In this document: positions 11,801 to 26,800 of the stretch, one piece after another
Numbering within the stretch: the stretch's first letter is position 1
Layout: each line of letters begins with the position of its first letter
From: Verrucomicrobiota bacterium
GTDB taxonomy: Bacteria > Verrucomicrobiota > Lentisphaeria > JABSQK01 > JAJFLO01
NCBI GenBank assembly: GCA_021772615.1
Contig: JAJFLQ010000029.1
Coordinates: forward strand, 36,696 to 100,695
Direction: 5' to 3'
Length of the DNA stretch: 64,000 bases
Notes under the pieces: generated by a model
What the model was told of the DNA's origin: nothing
What the model saw: the letters and a program-made list of their open reading frames with translations, nothing else
Databases searched by the model: none
Translations under genes and position numbers: made by a program

Positions 11801-14800
11801 TCGCGTGTACATGGGCGATTCCGAGCTGATCCCATCCGGCGGCAGCAGTTATCACTGGGATGTGCCGATCGGCTCGGCGGGCCGGGATTTCACGATCGTG
11901 GCAACCGCGACCGACGACCGCGGTCAGACCGCCGAGTCGTTTGCGTTTCTGCGTGCGGTCAATGACCTTGCACCGTTCGTCACCATGGTGGCGCCGGGAA
12001 TTGACCAACCACTGACGGCAGGGCGGCTGCTGGTTCGCATGCGCGCCGTTGCGGTCGACAACATTGATGTCAGCACGATCCGCTTCTACATCAACGATCA
12101 GGAATTCGCCCGACGGACCAACCTGGCGACGGTGCAGGTCAACGTCGAACAGGCGCCGGTGCCGTTCGACCAGGCGACCACCCTGGGTATCGCCGAGTTC
12201 CCCGAGGAATACCAGTCGGTTGCCGCCGACGGCTATCGTGTCGTCAGTGCGTCATCCGACATCCGCATCCCGGTAGGGCTTCTCGACGACGTGACCGAGG
12301 TGAAGATGGGCGTTCGCGTCGAGGACAATTTCGGCAACGCATATTACGATTTTCGCATGGTCCAGGTGACCCCGGACAATTTGCGGCCGCGGATCCGTTT
12401 TATCGCGCCGGCGCTTGATCGCGATTTTATCGAAGGCACGGCGATGAACATGGCAATGTCCGCAGGTGACGACAGCTATGTACGCGAGGTGAGGATCTGG
12501 AATCATGTTGTGGTCCCGGACCTGGAATCCCAGGACTTCATCGCCGACGGCGCCGAGTTGTTGTATTCAAATTCGCGATTTCCGCTGAATGATCATGCAA
12601 TCGCCTCGACGAACCTGGTGGATATACCGGAAATCGAATTCGAGGTGCGCCTGCCGACCCTGGCGGAATTGGGCATTACCGATGTCGAGCGCGTCCCGTT
12701 TAACCAGTTTACCGGGGGCACCCGGGAACGGGTGTACTACGGTGCCGAGGTCACTGATGCATCGGGCAACGTCACGCGAGGGTGGTCGTTCTACAGTATC
12801 ATCACCGACAACGCCCCGATAATCGACCTGCTTACGCCGCTTCCGAATTCCTATTACCCCGAGGGCTCGCTGGTGCCGATTCATGCGCAGGTAGCCGACG
12901 ATGTCTTTGTCGACTCGGTCGACTTTATCATCAACGGTGAGATCCGGCACACGGATACAACAGCGCCGTTCAACTGGGCATACCAGGTTCCCGCCGAGAT
13001 CGGCGACGACACGTTCACCGTAGCCGCGCGTGCGGTCGACAGTTTCGGCAACGTCAGCAATGAGCCGGAGATCATCGTTCATACCCGCAATGACTATCCG
13101 CCGACCGTGTCGATCAGTAACCCGACCAACGGCCGGCAACTCTACGAAGGTCGCGACCTGCTGATCCAGGCATCGGCGGGCGACGACATCGCCGTGACGT
13201 CGGTCACGTTTATGATCGACGGCGTGCCTGTGCTGACCGACCTGTCGTACCCGTATGAAATGTCGTGGAACGTGCCCTTTGATCGCGTCGGCACGTCCGT
13301 GATCATCGGTGCGTCCGCGGTCGATACCGCCGGGCAGGTCACACTGTCCGATCAGAACCGTGTCCACATCATACGCGACGACGAGGCGCCAACCGTTGCC
13401 ATTGAGGAACCAGCGGATTTCTCGGGAATCATTGCCGGCAATTCGGTTGAGGTGCGCGCCACTGCGCTTGATAACGTCTTCGTGTCATCGGTAGCCTTCT
13501 ATCTCAACAACAGCCCGGCGCCGTTTCACGTGAATCTGGCGGCGCCGTACGCCTTTACATTGCCGATTCCGCCGGAGGCCGAAGGGCAGGCGTGGACCAT
13601 CACCGCGATCGCGACCGATACCGCCGGGAACGACTCCGAACCGCGTACGGTCACGGTTAACGTGGTGCGCGACCTGCCGCCGGTGGTATCGCTGTTGGCG
13701 CCGCCGGAGACGGGTGCGTCCGTCGTCGAGGGCGAGATCTACGTGGTATCCGCGATTGCCGACGACGACATCGACGTGGTCTATACCGAATTCTTCATCG
13801 ACGACCGCTCGGTTGCGGTCGATTACGTGTTGCCGTATAATTTCCCCTTCGAGGTTCCGCTCGACGCGGACGGCAATGTGTATCGCATCCACGCCGTAGC
13901 TGTGGACACGTCGGGACAGGAAACGGCCACCCCGATCCACGAGCTGTCGGTCGTTGCCGATCAGCCGCCAAGCGTGGAACTCGACCTGCCGTTCCCGGGC
14001 ACACTGGTATTTGACGGCGATGTCGTGCCGCTCCAGGCCCACGCCGTCGACGACATCGGGATCGAGCGCGTGGCATTCTACGTCAACGGCCGGCCGACGG
14101 ACGTCACGTTCAACAGCGGCGGCCAACTGGGTGAGTTCGATGCCGACGCCGTGTTCCGCGGCGAATTCATCGCGCCGGTCGGGTCCGAGGGAAATCTGTT
14201 CGAAATCTATGCGGTCGCGTACGACACACGCGGGCATGTCGCCCGATCGGAGAGCGTACGAATCGGAAAAATCCGGGACACGACGCCGCCGGAGATTACG
14301 TTGTTCTACCCCGCCGACGGTGAGATCGTGACCGAGGGCGTCGATATCGAGGTCAAGGCCAACGTCGTCGACCTCACCGGTGTCGATGAAGTGACGTTCT
14401 TCGTCGACGATGAGCCCGTGTTCACCGACTACGCACCTGCGCCCGACGATACCGTCACGCCCTACGGCATGCGCTTCAAGGTGCCGGTCGGCCGCGCCGG
14501 TGAGTTTGTCCGATTCCGCGCCCAGGCCGTCGATCCGTCGGGTAATATCGGGTTTTCACAGGAGGTCGAGATTGAACTCGGCATGGCCACTTTGGGTTCA
14601 CTGGTCCAAACCAGTCAAGCGCGAAAACCTATTCCGACAATCGATGTTCAGCAGCGTGGGAGCCTGACCTATACCGTGACCAACACCACGATCGGCGGCA
14701 AGAAGGCGTGGCTTCTGGACATTGTCGATACCGTGTCCAGGCCGGCCGTGCCCCGGATTCTCGGGACTGCGACGCAGATCGGGTTTGGTCACGCTGCAGG

Positions 14801-17800
14801 CATGCATATCGACGAGAATGAAAAGGCATATGTGCTTGGCGTTGCCAACAACGACACGTCCTACATCGGCATCGTCGATATCGCCGATCCATTTCGTCCG
14901 GCCGTCGTGAGCACCACATCAATTCCGTTGCAGGAAGGCCGCGATATCGCCGCGGCCGATTCCATGGTAGTAGTCGCCAACGGCGCGGCAGGTCTCGAGA
15001 TTCTTGACGCCCGCGATCCGCTCAACGTGCTGCGGATCCAGTCGGTGTTCCTGGACGGTGACGCCAATGCGGTCGAGATTCGTGGCGGCCTGGCCTATGT
15101 TGCCGCCGGTCGCGAGGGCATACATATCATCGACATTACGCGCCCGTTCATGCCGGCAATCGGCAACATCGACACGTTCGGGATCGCCGTCGACATCGAC
15201 CTGCGCGGCGACTTTCTGTACGTGGCCGGGGAATCCATCGAGACCTTCGCGACACCTGGATCGGCGCTCACGGTCATCGACGTGTCGGCGCCCGACGATC
15301 CGTTGATTGTCGCGCGAATGGATGCGGGCATACAACGACGCGATCACAAGAGCGGCGGCGCCCAGGCGATTCACGTCCTGGACACGATCGGCCTGTTGAC
15401 GACCGAAGTACGCGACCAGGACGGTGAATATGTGAAGGGTCTGCTGCGCGTCGTTGACCTGAGCGATCCCAGTCAGCCCACCGTGATGATGAGCGCCAAT
15501 CTGCCATACAACGGTGCGGCGATTTCGATGGCGGCCGGCAACGTACTCATTGCCGACGGCGCCGGCGGCCTGCGAGTCATCCCGCAGCAGTACTTCGGTA
15601 TCGTCGCCGTGGCTCCGGATAACGGTGCGGAATTGCCGCGTCCCGGCGATCCGGTAACAGTGACCTTCAGCAATGTCATCCACCCCGATGCGCTGTTTGG
15701 GCCGGTCATGAACACCGCACCGGATGTCCTGCGGGTGAGCAAGGTTGACGCCGGCGGTCTCGCTCCGGTCGCGGGAGAATGGATCCGCGACGGCCTCCGC
15801 GTTCACTTTCTGAGCGCCGACGCATTCAGTCCGCACGCTCTCTACCAGATCGACGTTGCCGCCGATATACGCGACCTTGGAGGTCACACACTTGGCGTCC
15901 CGTTTATCAGCCGTTTCTTTACCGGCAGCGGCGTACCGGAGGCCGTACCGCGCATCGACACATTCGACAATCATTATATACAAATCGATGAGAATGCACC
16001 GATAACGATTACAGGAAGACATTTCGACGTCATCGATCAGGTGCTGATCGGCGGAGAAGTGGCGGAGATTCTCCGCCGCAGCAGCACCGAGCTGAAAATT
16101 GTGCCGCCGCTGAATTTTCCGGGCATGGCCGCCATTGAATTCATTACGTTGGGTGAACGTCGGCATATTGTACATAACGCCTTTGTGTATCTGGAAGAAG
16201 TCGACGTGTCGTTCCTGACCCCGGCGATCGGGCGCCTGGCCGGGTTCGACCGCATCGAGGTCGTCGGCGCCGGATTCCACCCCGGAATCGACTGCACCAT
16301 CGACGGCGTTCCCGTCTCGGACATCAAACTGATCAGTCCGGTTCGATTCGAATGCACGACGCCGCCGGGTGATTTCGGTCTGGCCGACGTCATCGTCTTC
16401 GACGACACGCGGGCGGCGGCGCTCGACGACGGATTCCTGTACAGCCGTCTCGACGTCAAATTTGTGATGGAACACCTGACCTCTCCGGATCCGGGCGATA
16501 CCACGCGGCTGTCGCCGGTGTATACGGCCGATTTCGCAATCCACGACGACCTGCTCTACGCCGCGATCAGCGGCGCCTTCGGCGCACTCGCGATCGTCGA
16601 CCTGCCGACCGGCGCGATCACCAACGACAACGCCCCGATCATTCTCAAACAGGTCGACCTGCCCGGCGACCTGAGGCCGGAAACGATTGACATCACCACC
16701 ATCGACGACCGGCTTTTCGCCGTGATCGGCGTCAGCACGTCGGCGTCGTCAGATCCCGGCGCGCCGCTGTCGGACAAGGGCGGGCTGATCCTGGTCGACG
16801 TGACCGATCCGACCAACCCCGAAATCTTCGAAGACGGCGCGCCGCAGAATGAAGGCAAGGGCCGCGCCTACCTCGACGGAATCCCGACGGCGATGGCGTT
16901 TATCGGATCCTTCGCCCTCGTCGGCACCGAGGCCGACGGTCTCTACGGCGTCGACGTCTCGACGCCGGAGACGCCGCTGGTCGTGAATCATCAGGCTCAG
17001 TTTATCCTCAACGGCCAGGCGCGGACGCCGCATATCCATGCCATCACCCGCCGCGACGGGCTGGTGTGGCTGGCGACCGCGAGCGGGTTGATCGTCGTCG
17101 ACCCGCGAACCGCCGCATTCACGCCGGTGCACTATCATCCGTCGCTCCGCGGTGATCTCGATGTCCGCGGCGAACTCGGATTCTTCGCACCCGGCGGGGG
17201 CCCCGTCATTTTTGCGGATATCCATCCAGTGCACGCGGCGAGGTCCCTGAGTCATATCGACCCCAATGTTTTCACCAATGATGCCGCGACGAATCCGCTG
17301 CTCGTCGGCAACCTCGGCCTTGCCGGTTACGGCGGTGCGCTCGGCGTGATCAACGCGGCGGACCCGGGATTTCCACGACTGTTTGATGCCGTGTCGGTGG
17401 CTACTCCGGACGGCGAATTTTCGGCCAACGCGATCTACGATATCGCGATCCACGGTCATACCGCCATCGTCAGCGCCGTGAGGGAAAAACCGCTGCCGAA
17501 CAATCAGGTTGTTATCGAAGCCGCCGCTCTGGCCTTTGTGCCGCTCCCGATTCCCAACGTCATCGAGATCCTGCCCGAACGCCTCACAACCGCGGCGCCG
17601 CTGGATACCCACGTCGAGATCACCGTGTCCGAACCGGTGGTCGCGGCAACGGTCACGCCGGAGTCGTTCCAGTTGTACAGCCCGGTGGGATCGGGAACGG
17701 GAATGTACATCGACGGAACGATTACGGTCCTCGACCCGCACGTCATAGAGGACGAGCTGAGCGGCATGCCGCTCGCGGCAGGTACCCGATTCCGCTTTGA

Positions 17801-20800
17801 TCCGGTCGACGACCTGAGCGCGGGCAAGGAGTATCGGGTCATATTGACCGACGCGATTATCAGCGCGATATCCGAATTTCCGTTGGTCGCGCCCGTAGAA
17901 TCGACATTCGTTACCACACTCGGCGATACCCGAAGGCCGGTGATAACAGAGATCGCACCGAATTCAGGACTGGTCACCGGAGGCGTGATGGTCACCATCA
18001 ACGGAACAGACTTTGATGCCAGTGCCCAGGTGCTGCTGGGCGGCGTCGGCGTCGATGACGAAATGGTGAACGGCGACGGCAGTTCGATCACGTTCGTATT
18101 GCCCCCGAATAACGCCGGCCAGGTTGCCGTAGAAGTCGTCAACAGCAATGGCCTCGGCGCCATAGTCTTCAGCGGTTTCCTCTACCAGGAGCCCTTTCGC
18201 CTGCTGAGTGTGTCGCCGAATTTCGGACCGACCGACGGTGGTACCGAAGTCATCATCGACGGCACGGGATTTGACGTCAGCGGGGATATCGATGTGTACT
18301 TCGACGCGGAACCGGTGACCTTCCTGCAGGTTCTATCGGCGAACAAAATCAAGGTATCGACGCCCGACGGTCTTCTCGGCGAAGCGGATATCCGCGTCGT
18401 GAACCACGCCGGCGATCCCGACGCGGAGACGCTGGTTCTCGAAGACGCCTTTCTCTACGCACAGAACACCGACGTCACCATCGCCGCGGGATTCAATCAC
18501 GACTGGGCGATCGAGCCGTTACTGAACGTCGCTTTCATGCCCGGGCTGGTAAAGCGTTGTCTTGAGTGCCCGCTGGAATTTGCCCTGCGGGTGATCGACC
18601 TCAATCTGCCCTCGGAACTAAACTTCGACCGGCGCACGAATCTCGACCAGACGATCAGCCAGCTGATCTTCGATGTGGCCGGGCAGAAGAAGCTGGGCGG
18701 CATCACGTTGCTGCCGCGACGCGACCTGGTGCTGATATCGAGCAACACGACACTGTACATCATCGACGCCGGCGATCTCAACAACATGCGCCTGCTCGCC
18801 AAGCATCCGCTGGAGAGCGATCAGGGCGGCGGCATCGCGGCCGCCGGGAATACGGTGTACGTAGCCGCCGGCAGCGACGGAGTGAAGATCTTCAACATCC
18901 ACTTCCCGACCCGCCCGTTTCTCATGGACAGTTTTCAGACCCATCGCCCGGCGCTCGACGTGACCCTGGTCGACAACCAGGCGCTGCTCGTCCGTGAGGG
19001 CGTGATCGCCAATGGGTTTTATCCCTATCGCACCGGAATCCAGCCCAATACCGGCTATGTCGAGATCGTCGACGTGGTCAGCTCGGAGCACGAGCCCTTG
19101 AGCGGGTTCCCAATCAATTTCGAGCGGACACGGATTGTCGACAACGACGTGTACTTTATCTCGGCCGCGGAAGGCATCACGAAATATTCGCTTGCCGATC
19201 TAAGTCAACCGCAACTCCTCGGCGCGGCGCCGCAGCTTGCACCAGTCAGCGATTTCGACATCGCCCATGACGTCGGCTACCTCGGCGGGGGCGCGCGCGG
19301 CATCACCTACGTCGACATGGCCGATGTCGACTCGGCGCAGATCTTCGCCACCGCGCTGAATCCGACCACCGCCGGGATGACGCTGATCGAGCAGAGCGGC
19401 GGCACCGTGTACGCACTCTTCGGCGGCACGATTCAGGTGCTGCGAACACAGCGTTTCGGCGTTCATTCCAACTACCCGGTTCAGAGTCAATTGGTCCGCG
19501 TGGATATCGACCAAATCAAAGTCGACTTTACGCAGAACCTGGACACCGCAGCGTTTACCGGGTCGTCCTTCCGCCTGGTCAACGCATCGAACGGCGACGA
19601 CGCGTTCACGGATTATGCCATCGACGCCGTCGGCAATACGGTCATTGCGACGCTGCATTCACCGCTCGATGTGGATAGTCAATACCGTGTTGACGTCGCC
19701 GCCGACATTGTCGACATCTTCGGCATGACGTTACTCGACGACGTCTCGTGGACATTTCGAACCGCCACGCTGATTGACGCCGTGAAGCCCGAGATCCTGG
19801 ATATCTATCCCGGGTTTGCGCCGATGGCCGGCGGCACTCGCCTGACCATCGTCGGCAACTTCTTCGAGCAGGGCATGGCTGTGGATATCGGCGGCGTACG
19901 CTCGCCGATCTTCGAACTGCGCGGCCGGGTGACCGACAACAACCAAAACTTCTTCACCGTGGCCAAGGTCGTCGTTCCGGGGTCCGCACGGGGGATGGCC
20001 GAAGTGCGCGTGATCAATCCCGGCGGTCTGTGGGATGCGTGGCTCGGCGGCGTGCAGTACTTCGCGCCGCTTCGCATCGATTCGGTAATGCCGGTGTTCG
20101 CGAACCCAAGAGGCGGTACCGAGATCACGGTTCTCGGCGACGGCTTTATTCCCGGCAACACGGTAGAACCCGGTACGGTAATCGACATCGACGGCATACC
20201 GGTGTCGAATCTCAAGGTGCACACGCCGTTCCGGGTGACGGCGACGCTACCGGGCGGACCGTTCGGGCCCGCGAACCTGATCGTCACCAATCCCGGTTTT
20301 GAAACGCCGGGCTTCGATCGCGTGGTGTTATTCGATGCGATCCGTTACGGACTGCGGCATATCGGCGCGGCGCAATTCACACACGCGAAACCGAAGTTCA
20401 TGGTTCGCGACGAGCTGAACTTTGGCAAACTGCTGTACGCGGCCGGCGGACATTACAACGACGGCAACTCCTTCAGCTACCCGACCAACCTCCCGGAACC
20501 GTACGAGGAATTGCTCGCGAGTTATTACGCGGTTGGTTTCGACGTCTCCGACCCGACCGACCCGATACCGGCCGTCGGCCGCACGTCGGTGCTGTCGCAG
20601 AACGAGCTGAACCGGATCCGCGATCGTCTCGATAACGGTCAATCCGTTGGCGATCCGCGTAAGGCTCCGGACTCCCGCGCCCTCGCGGTTGCCGAGGTCA
20701 CCGACATCCACGGCGCCGCACGGCGACTGCTGCTCGTGGCCAACGGCAAGCTCGGCCTGACCGTGATGGATATTGACGATCCCCAGGCGATGACGGTACT

Positions 20801-23800
20801 CGCCAGCCAACGCGGCAGCGGCCTCGGCGCCAACGTCACGGCACTGGACAATCTCGCCCTGGTCTCCTCGAGCGGCGACGGCGGTCAGGGGATCGATGTG
20901 TTCGATCTCTCCGATCCCGACGATCCGGTGTACCTCGAAACCCTGGCGTTCGGCGGCGGCGGCGCGCAGGTGCACCGCGGCAAGCTCTACGTCATGACGA
21001 CCAGGGTGAATGAGCCCAATTATGGCTGTCCGCAGGAAATGCGTCACCCGGCGCCGCGATTCGTCGGGACCTTTGGAGATTTCGCCCGTTGTGATGGGCC
21101 TCTCGCGTCATGCTGCAATCCCCCGGAGTACGGCGGGGGCACAATCTCCGTAGTTGACCTCGAACACCCCGGTCGCCCGGTGTTGACCACTCTAAACACC
21201 GCGGGCGCGGCGCACGACTTCAGCATCAGCGGCGATCTCCTGGCGGTAGCCGCGGACACCGCCGGATTTTATCTTTTCGACATCAGCGATCCGGAGCTGC
21301 CGCGGATGCTCTCGCATACGCCGCTGCCGGACGATCGCGTCGCGGCGGTGCCGGGAAATTACTACCGCATTGAGATCCGCGGTTCCCTGGTGTTTATCGC
21401 GGCGCAAGAAGGCGGGATTCAAATCTACGACATCAACGATCCCACCGCGCCCGTCCTCGTCAGTGCCGGCAACGAGGAGATGGCGCTTGACGTCGAACTG
21501 GTCGAGGACTCCGTGGTATCGACAGCGGACAACGGCATCGACGTATTCGCCACGCCGTTTACGTCGGTCATCAACGTGTTTCCGGGACGTGATGCCGAGC
21601 GGGCGCCGCCGGATTCCGTCGTGACCATCCATTTTTCGCGCAACATCCATGCGCCGAACCTCAGGCTCGGCGACAACATTCGGGTGCTCGACCGGGACGG
21701 CGAGGTTGTCGCCGGCACGCTGCTTTACCCCGACACGGGCACCGGAACGTTTATCGTGCAGTTCGCACCCGACGGCCCGTTGGCATTCAGCGTCGACACA
21801 TTGACCGAGTCCGATTTTGACCAGCTCGACGCCGGCGACGCGATCCCGGACGTGGTGTCGCACGCCCTGGCGTCGCACGGCGTCGCGACCGGCGACACGA
21901 CGAGACTGGTAACCGGCGAGTCCGGCGACAAGTGGTTGATCGTGGTCGGCGACGACATCGTGCCGGACGACATCGTCGTGCTGCGTCGCGACGGCGGCAT
22001 CCTCGATGTCTTCGCGAGTGCGTTCGTCCCGGGTGAACAATACCGGATCGAGCTGACCACGGGCATCACCGACGAAGAAGGCGGACGCCTGCCGGCGCCG
22101 GTAAGCCAGACATTCTCGGTCGCGCCGGCAGGCTCGATGCAGCCCGATGTCGAGCGGCTGTCGTCACGCTATCTCGCGATGGCGGGCGGCGAAACCGTTA
22201 CCGTTTTCGGCAGCGGCTTCGAACCCGGCCTGTCCGTCACGATCGCGGGCGCGGACGCCGACATCGTTGACAACACCGTGACGCCGACGTCGTTCGAGAT
22301 CGTGACGCCGACGTTCGCCACGACCGGGCTGTCGACGCTGGACGTACTCAATCCCAGCGGCCTGCGCGACATACGTTTCGGCAAATTCATCGTGATCGCG
22401 TCGCTGGAGCACGTCGACCTGGCAATGAGCCGCGACGCCGGCGCGGTCGAGGGCGGCGAAGAATTCTCGATCACCACGTCGGACCTGGCGCTCGTGCCGG
22501 GCACGCGCGTCGAGTTCCGCGGCGACGCCTTTTTCCGCCTCGGCGGTACCGGCGTCGGCGGCGCCGCGGACCTGGTTGATCTTGATATCACCTCGCTGAA
22601 GCATCTTTCGGGCTTCGTGCCCCGGGCCGATTTCCCGGGTTTCGTCGATGTCGTCGTGATTTCACCGAACGGCATTGAACGCGTCGTCGGGTCGTATTCG
22701 TACGTGCTGCGTCAGGACCCGGATATCGCGATCGGCGTATCCGGACAGTCGATGCGGATCGTGGACGACCGGGTCATGCTGGTCGGTTCGGAATTAAACC
22801 TGGTCGATATCAGCATTCCGGTGCGGCCGATCCGGGAGACGCGCGTGCCGCTGGACGACGACGGCCGGGACGTCTTCGTGCTCGACGACATGGCGATCGT
22901 GGCGGCCGGCAGCCGCGGTCTCGAGATCATTGACATTCATGATCGCGACAACGGTTTCCTCGTCGACAGCGCCGCCGTCTTCGGCGAAGCGGTCGGCACC
23001 GATTTCTTCGACGACCGGCTGTACGTCGCGGTCGCCAATCGCTTCAGCCCGGACGATTCGCTGGTCCAGGTGATTGACCCGCGGACACCGCGTCTGCGGA
23101 CCGTCCGCGATCTTGGCGTCAGCGGCGCGCCGTTGGACATCTACCAGGCGAATGGTCTGCTGCATCTCGCGGTAAACCGGGATGCGCAGCTGTGGCTGAT
23201 TGCGATCGACCCGTTCACGGGCGACGAGATCTCGGGCTTTGCCCTCGACCCGTCGCATTACGACGCTGTCCCGGATCACATGTCGCTGGTCGTGCGCGGC
23301 GGTCTCGCGTTGATCAATATCGGCTCGCGAATCCTGGTCGTCGATCTGGCGGCCGAGCGCGTTCGGTTCTATGCCGAGATCGCCGGTTCGGTGTCCGCAT
23401 TCGACTACTATCGCGGCGTGCTGTACGTGCATCACGGCGGCGTCCTGACGCCGTTCTCGATTCCGATTCTGAACATCGAAGGATTCAGCCCCGGCGCCGG
23501 CGAGATCGCGTTGCGCGATCAGGCGATCCGGATCGACTTCTCCCGGCCGGTCAACCCGTACACCGTCACCGAAGACGTCAACGGCAACGGCGTCCTCGAT
23601 CTCGCCGAGGACCTCAACGGCAACAACATGATCGATCCCGGCGAGGACCGGAACGGCAACGGCACGCTCGACCTGACCGAAGACATCAACGGCAACGGCA
23701 TCCTCGACACGCCGAACGTGCGTGTCTACCTCGATCAAAACGGCAACGGCGCGGTCGACGACGACGAGCGCAGCAACCGCGTGACCGGCATCCTAACGAC

Positions 23801-26800
23801 CACGTTCACGGCCACCGCGTCGTATGTCGAATTCGTACCCGAGGAGTTGTTCGAGCCCGCCGCGCCGTATCTTGTCGAAGTCATTTCACCGCCGGCGCAT
23901 CAGAAGCGGCCGCTGGATCCGTGGAATCCGGAAACCGTGACCGGCATCCGTGATCTCGAAACGTACGCCCTGACATCCGACGGACTCCTGGCATTCACGA
24001 CATCGGCGCTCGCGGACGAGTCGCGGTTTCAAATCACCTCGGTTGCGCCCCGTTTTCTTCCGGGGAGCCGCAGCAATCTCTTCCGCGTGACCGGCCGCGG
24101 CTTCACACCCGGCATCCAGGTAACCGTCGGCAATCGCGTGCCCGACAGCGTCACCGTGCTGAATGCGGAAACACTCGAAATCAGCGTCCCGCCCCTGAAC
24201 AGCCGCGACTTCGGCATGGCGGCCGTCACGTTATCGAATCCCGGCGGGATCCGCGACACATACTACGGCGCCGTGGTCTACATCCCGGCGGTCCAGGTAT
24301 TTTCGATCTCGCGCGACACCGGCCGGCCCGACGGCGGTTTCCGCGTCACGATGGCGGGTACGGGATTTATTCCCGGCGGGACCGAGGTGTTCTTCGATGA
24401 AACGGTCCCTGCCGAGGACGTCCGGGTTCAGGCACTGGACCGGCTTTCGTTCATTGTGCCGTCGGGCAATTTCGGAACGGTTGACGTCAGCGTGGTTGTC
24501 CACGGTGTGGTCGATGTGCTGCCGGGTGCGTTTACCTACACACTGCCGGCCCTGCCCTCCCCCGGACATACGTTTGGCCTCGGTGCGATTCGATCGTTGA
24601 TCCTCAACGATCAATGGGGCATCCTGTCAGAGTCGAAAGGCACCGTCCGCACCATCGACATCAGCGATCCGCTGGATATCACGACGCTCGACACACTGGG
24701 GTATCCGGCGAAGTCGATCGTGTACCAAGCGCCGATCCTCTATATTGGCAACGGCGCGCGGGTGACGCGCGTCGACGCAACCCGTCCCGCGGCGCTGGAC
24801 GTCATTGATCACACCGGCGTGACGGGGATCGTGAACGACGTGATCGTCAAAGACAACCTCCTGATCGCCGCGACCGGATCCGGCCTCGATATCTTTGCAC
24901 TGTCGCCCTTCAACACCTACCAGCGGGTAACGACGATCCCGGTTGCCGGCGGTGTGTCGGTGATGGCGTCGCGAGGGGCGCTGCTGCTTCACGACCACGT
25001 CGTCGACGGCGAGCCGCAACTGTGCATCCGCGATCTCAACGCCGACGGCATGCCGGTCCTCGGCAGCACCGTGCTGGCGTCGGCGCCCGCGCGGATCCAG
25101 ATCGTCGACAACCTCGTGTACGCCGCGTGCCCGGCGGCGGGCGTGGCGCAGGTCATCGACTACACCGCCCGCGACCTGCCGATTACACTCGCGTACATCA
25201 ATCCGGTCGACGACTTCGCCGCCGGCGAGGCGCCGGTCAACGATCTGCAGGTGGACGGGACGATCATGTACATCGCCTGTGCCGACGCCGATCTCCAGAT
25301 CTTCGACATCACCGATCTCGATGCGCCGGAACTGCTGCAATACGGAACGATCAGCGGCGCCGCATCGGCCGTACGTTATCAGGACGAATTCGTATATGTG
25401 GGCACCACGGGCGGGCAGCTGCATGTGTTCCCGTTCCTGGCGCCGGCGGTCCGCGGCGTGACGCCGGCCTATGGCGATATCGCACCGGTTGAAACGCCGG
25501 TTCGGCTCGCGTTCAATACGATCCTGCGCACCCCGGTGAACGCCGGGCGTTTCGAACTCACCGACGACACCGGGGCCGCCGTGACCGGGAGGCTGCTGCA
25601 TTCGATCGCGGACAACCACTCGCTGCTCACGTTTCGACCGGACCAGCCGCTGGCAACCGATTCCGAGTACACCGTCACCGTCACGCCCGGAATCGAAGAC
25701 CTGGCAGGCCGGTTACTGACACACACGTATCGCAGCCGTTTTTTCACCGCCGGCGTCACGGCCGCCCGCCGGCCCGGCATCACACGGGTCTCGCCGGTCT
25801 ACGGCCTGATCTCAGGCGGCGATACCGTCGACCTCTTCGGCAGCGGATTCTCCGACGACATGGTGATTCTGTTCGGCGACCGCCCGGTGTCCGACTTCCG
25901 CGTTGAAGACAACGGCACCCGCGTGACGCTCGAAACGCCGGCGGCCGCCGGCGCGCATTCGGCATCCATCACCGTACGCGATCACAGCGGTCTCGCCGAC
26001 ACCCATTACGCGGCATTCACCTACATCGATTTCCCACGGATCGATACCGTTCAACCGGCCTCGGGGCAGACCGGCGGCGGGAATGTGGTGACCGTGCGCG
26101 GCCGCGGCTTTTATCCCGGCATCCGGGTGGCGGTATCGGGACGTGAGTCCGACAGCGTCGCGGTTTCCGGACACGAGACACTGACGTTTACAGCGCCGGA
26201 CGGCATCGTCGGGTTCGGCGACGTCACGGTCATATCGGAGTTGGGTACGACGGCGACCGCCGGGCAACCGGACGGATATCTGTTTACATTGCCGCAGCGC
26301 TACGCGTCGGCGCCCCTGCGGCACCCGGACTTTGTGCTGACCGACGGCAACCTGCCGCGGATGATTCTGGGCGCGGACGGCAATGCGTTCCAGGTGTTCA
26401 CCGCGTTCACCCCATTGACGCCGGAACCTGCCGGCGCGGTGGCTGTTGACGGGCCGCCAATCACGCACGTCTCACACCGGGATCGCCTTGCCGTCGCGTC
26501 GATGGGCGACCGGGTGGCGGTGATTGACTTTACCGATTTCCAATTCCCCGAGATCACGGCGGTCAAGACATTCATACCGCCAACGCGTGTGAAAAAAGCG
26601 TTTTTTGCAGGCGACCTGATCCTCGCCTGGGACGAGCAGCGCAACGTGATTTACGGCCTCGACCACAGTGACAACGGCCTTGCGATTGTCGCCGAGATCC
26701 AGCCGCGGGACGGCTCCCAAATCGTAGACATTCTTGCGGTATCCGACACCGACAACACCATGACGATGGTGACGTCCCGCGACAACCGGCGCCATCTTGA

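Larger units (their letters stand above)
7160..14580 (+). repeat. Array of about 21 Ig-like domains (array A)
   Basis: About 21 units of roughly 90-130 residues share the scheme D-x-x-P-P-x-V-x-I at the start, E-G in the first loop, a central D-D-x-G-V-x-x-V-x-F-x-(V/I)-(D/N)-G hairpin and a final A-x-D-x-x-G-N strand. They are protein-level repeats; I see no near-identical DNA copies, so they are old duplications or well diverged. They probably act as a stalk. Confidence 0.75.

Noticed and set aside
14919..16544. 541-codon open frame on the minus strand
   Set aside because: It is a shadow of the first propeller/TIG module of the megaprotein; no domain, no ribosome binding site and no coherent composition.
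23571..23768. Tandem 36-bp units considered as a CRISPR-like array
   Set aside because: The units adjoin without spacers, stay in frame and encode calcium-binding loops.
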